This document shows, one piece after another, positions 6,167-7,702 of a stretch of DNA of 7,702 nt (position 1 is its first letter; each line of letters opens with the position of its first letter). This stretch comes from CAZSWS01 sp964610765 (lineage in GTDB: Bacteria; Bacteroidota; Bacteroidia; Bacteroidales; Tannerellaceae). The notes beneath the pieces were generated by a model. That model saw only the letters and a program-made list of their open reading frames with translations, made no database searches and was not told where the DNA came from. The DNA is taken from NCBI GenBank assembly GCA_964610765.1, contig CAZSWS010000101.1, forward strand, positions 1 through 7,702. The letters are read 5' to 3'. The position numbers and the translations under genes are program-made.

Positions 6167-7162
6167 TTATTCTTTACATACTTCTAAAACAACTTTACCA
6201 TGCTTTACCTTGGGAAGAGATGGATTGGTACCTAACAGAGTTTCCCATGCTTGGGACGCTTTTTCAAGGGGTAATATTTGATCAACATCTGTTTTTATAC
6301 CGGCATTTTCTATAAGCTGGGTTATTTCTTGCAAGTCTGCCCCCGATTGCTTAATGACCATGGAGGTTCCCTTTACTTCATATTTGCTTGCTAAACTCTC
6401 GATGATAGGACCGGTAATACTGATGAGTCGTCCACCTTTTTTCAGCACTTTATAGGATTTTTCTTGCACATCGCCCCCTGTAAGCACCAATACTAAATCA
6501 ATGTCACTAAGCACTTCTGAAAAGTCAGTACTTCTATAATCAATAACAACATCTGCTCCGTATGATTCGGCTAGTTCTTTGTTTTTAGCTGATGCGGTAG
6601 CATAAATTTTTGCTCCAATTTTTCGGGCAAACTGGGTAGCAAAAGCTCCTACTCCACCCGTAGCCCCATGTATCAACACACTTTCTCCGGACTTTAACTT
6701 GCCGTAGGTATGTATAGCCTGCCATGCTGTTTCGCCTACATGTGGTACAGTAGAAGCCTCTATAAAAGTTAAGTTATGGGGCATAAGAGCTAGTTTAGAA
6801 ACATCTGCTGCAATATATTCTGCATAAGAGCCCTGATCTGAATGAGCATATCCGTCATTGGCATTACCATAAACATTGTCCCCGATTCGAAAAGAACTTA
6901 CATTCTTTCCTACTTGCTTTACTACTCCTGCAAAATCATGTCCGGGTATCCAAGGGAATTTAAGTTCAAACTTATTTTTAAATGCTCCGGATGCTTTCTT
7001 AATCTCCAGATGATTGACAGATGTGGCATAAATCTTCACCAACACCTGATTGTCGGCAACAGTAGGCAGAGCTATTTCTTCATATCTCAACTGTTCAAAA
7101 GTACCATATTGATAAAGCCTTACAGCTTTCATCGTGTCATTTATTAAAGTCTGTTCATCCAT
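6167..7162 (-). CDS. NADPH:quinone oxidoreductase-like MDR family enzyme (zinc-free)
   Basis: Medium-chain dehydrogenase/reductase of 331 residues. The GroES-like N-terminal domain (about 12-130) has WIPGHDFAGVV (71-81). The Rossmann domain carries the nucleotide-binding turn HGATGGVGAFATQFA (165-179), and Arg/Lys residues after the second strand (TASAKNKE) suggest NADPH. The catalytic-zinc ligand set of alcohol dehydrogenases is absent (VNHLEIKK replaces the Cys region) and there is no structural-zinc Cys cluster. This fits the quinone reductase/enoyl reductase-like branch, which reduces quinones or unsaturated carbonyls. The start at 7162 gives ten extra residues before MKAVRLYQYG, the normal family start. 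Met11 (codon at 7130-7132) is an equally good start and no ribosome site decides between them. It is first of a probable two-gene operon with the pirin gene. The exact substrate is unknown. Confidence 0.88.
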   Translation of the reverse strand: MDEQTLINDTMKAVRLYQYGTFEQLRYEEIALPTVADNQVLVKIYATSVNHLEIKKASGAFKNKFELKFPWIPGHDFAGVVKQVGKNVSSFRIGDNVYGNANDGYAHSDQGSYAEYIAADVSKLALMPHNLTFIEASTVPHVGETAWQAIHTYGKLKSGESVLIHGATGGVGAFATQFARKIGAKIYATASAKNKELAESYGADVVIDYRSTDFSEVLSDIDLVLVLTGGDVQEKSYKVLKKGGRLISITGPIIESLASKYEVKGTSMVIKQSGADLQEITQLIENAGIKTDVDQILPLEKASQAWETLLGTNPSLPKVKHGKVVLEVCKE

Positions 7163-7211
7163 GATAGATTTTCTATTTAGTTATTCATTTAATAAAGATA
7201 GTATTTTACTT

Positions 7212-7239
7212 CAAAGTACCCACACAACTCATTAGACAA
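7212..7239 (-). promoter_or_regulatory. Possible promoter of the oxidoreductase-pirin operon
   Basis: On the minus strand TTTG (7239 to 7236) is followed after 17 nt by TACTTTG (7218 to 7212), a one-base-shorter version of TAnnTTTG. It sits about 50 nt upstream of the ATG at 7162. No CCCA-N4-TGGG palindrome lies here, so it is not part of the proposed regulon. Confidence 0.35.
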
Positions 7240-7309
7240 AATTCAGGTTTTTAAGAAAAGATTAATAATTGTATCTCATTGAAAAGAAGAAAACAATATC
7301 CGCCAGAAC

Positions 7310-7347
7310 AAAAAAGGGTAATAGAAAGAAAGCCTCTCTATTACCCT
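7310..7347 (-). terminator. Intrinsic terminator of the universal stress protein gene
   Basis: A perfect 11-bp stem, AGGGTAATAGA (7315-7325) and TCTATTACCCT (7337-7347), with an 11-nt loop. On the minus strand it is followed by a run of T (7315 to 7310). It lies 55 nt after the Usp stop codon and before the oxidoreductase promoter, separating the two minus-strand units. The rest of 7163-7401 holds no coding sequence that I can support. Confidence 0.85.
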
Positions 7348-7401
7348 AAATAAACTTAGATTATGATTGAAAGATTTAAACGCTAAAACAATACCTAATC
7401 C

Positions 7402-7702
7402 CTAATCCCTTAATACTAGTAGATGTATATTAATACTTTTCAATAATTTACGCGACATACTTGGAATAAAAAGACGTCCTAAGAGATTTCTTTTGCGTGT
7501 ATTCAATGATAGAATATCTACGTTTTCCTTCACAACGAACTCTTCAACTAAAGCTATGGCATTGTCTGACTCGAGCACCTTGTATGATATATTCAATTGA
7601 GGGTATTTCTCTAAGAAGTGATTTTTCATAGCAAGCAATTGCATTTCATTAAAGACTTTCTCTTTAGTAGAGTTATTGATATGGATAAGGGTTATTTTCA
7701 TA
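7402..7702 (-). CDS. Universal stress protein (UspA family), C-terminal part only
   Basis: About 99 residues are visible and the gene probably continues past the right edge. The first visible strand, KITLIHIN, corresponds to the second beta strand of a Usp domain, so the start of the domain is missing and the Met at 7701 is likely internal. The end, VDILSLNTRKRNLLGRLFI through SINIHLLVLRD, matches the closing beta-alpha-beta of Usp domains. The usual ATP-binding glycines (G-x2-G-x9-G-S) are mostly replaced: Asn67, Lys70 and Pro80 stand at glycine positions and only Ser81 remains. It is therefore probably a non-ATP-binding type. Bacteroidota often have two-domain Usp proteins of about 270-280 residues, and this may be the second domain of one. 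It ends with its own terminator at 7310-7347. Confidence 0.75.
   Translation of the reverse strand, partial: MKITLIHINNSTKEKVFNEMQLLAMKNHFLEKYPQLNISYKVLESDNAIALVEEFVVKENVDILSLNTRKRNLLGRLFIPSMSRKLLKSINIHLLVLRD

Noticed and set aside
6842..7147. Plus-strand open frame of about 100 codons opposite the MDR oxidoreductase gene
   Set aside because: It lies wholly antisense to a well-supported gene, shows no recognisable domain, and has no promoter or ribosome site that I can see. The same holds for the shorter antisense frames opposite the kinase, regulator and oxidase genes.
7394..7410. CCTAATC-CCTAATC-CCT short tandem repeat resembling a telomere-like unit
   Set aside because: There are only about two and a half copies, overlapping the Usp stop codon. 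This is too short to be anything but chance or slippage.
1..7702. Search for CRISPR arrays, tRNA or rRNA genes, insertion sequences and attachment sites
   Set aside because: No direct-repeat array, structural RNA pattern, transposase frame or terminal repeat pair was seen by eye.

Overview
The window looks like a chromosomal segment from a member of the Bacteroidota. The DNA is AT-rich. Promoters fit the Bacteroidota -7 consensus TAnnTTTG. Start codons mostly follow A-rich leaders rather than strong Shine-Dalgarno sites. The sensor kinase has the periplasmic TPR plus HisKA_3 layout common in that phylum. I cannot name the genus.

Layout: (1) Positions 1-210 are a divergent control region between a minus-strand gene, of which only the first two codons (ATG AAA) lie in the window, and a two-component operon. 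(2) 211-2741 encodes a TPR histidine kinase and a NarL/LuxR-type response regulator that overlap by 4 bp. (3) 2742-2858 is a second control region, followed by a small lipoprotein gene (2859-3434). (4) 3492-5213 encodes a Lactobacillus-type FAD/thiamine-diphosphate pyruvate oxidase. (5) A 47-bp perfect inverted repeat forms a bidirectional terminator. (6) On the minus strand, a zinc-free quinone-oxidoreductase-like MDR enzyme is followed by a pirin, probably as one operon (7162 to 5284). (7) At the right edge, also on the minus strand, is the C-terminal part of a universal stress protein with its own terminator.

Main result: the two control regions contain three copies of a 20-bp imperfect palindrome, roughly ACACCCCA-N4-TGGGGTGT (core CCCA-N4-TGGG). 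Each copy sits exactly 24 nt upstream of a TAnnTTTG-like -7 element: one facing left to the off-window gene, one facing the kinase/regulator operon, one facing the lipoprotein. Identical spacing at three promoters around a LuxR-type regulator suggests that this regulator's binding site is visible. The system would then activate itself, the lipoprotein and the divergent gene from a site at about -41.

The right half groups redox and stress functions: a peroxide- and acetyl-phosphate-producing oxidase, a pirin, an oxidoreductase and a Usp protein. No copy of the palindrome precedes any of them, so they are probably controlled separately, unless the oxidase is reached by read-through from the lipoprotein promoter.
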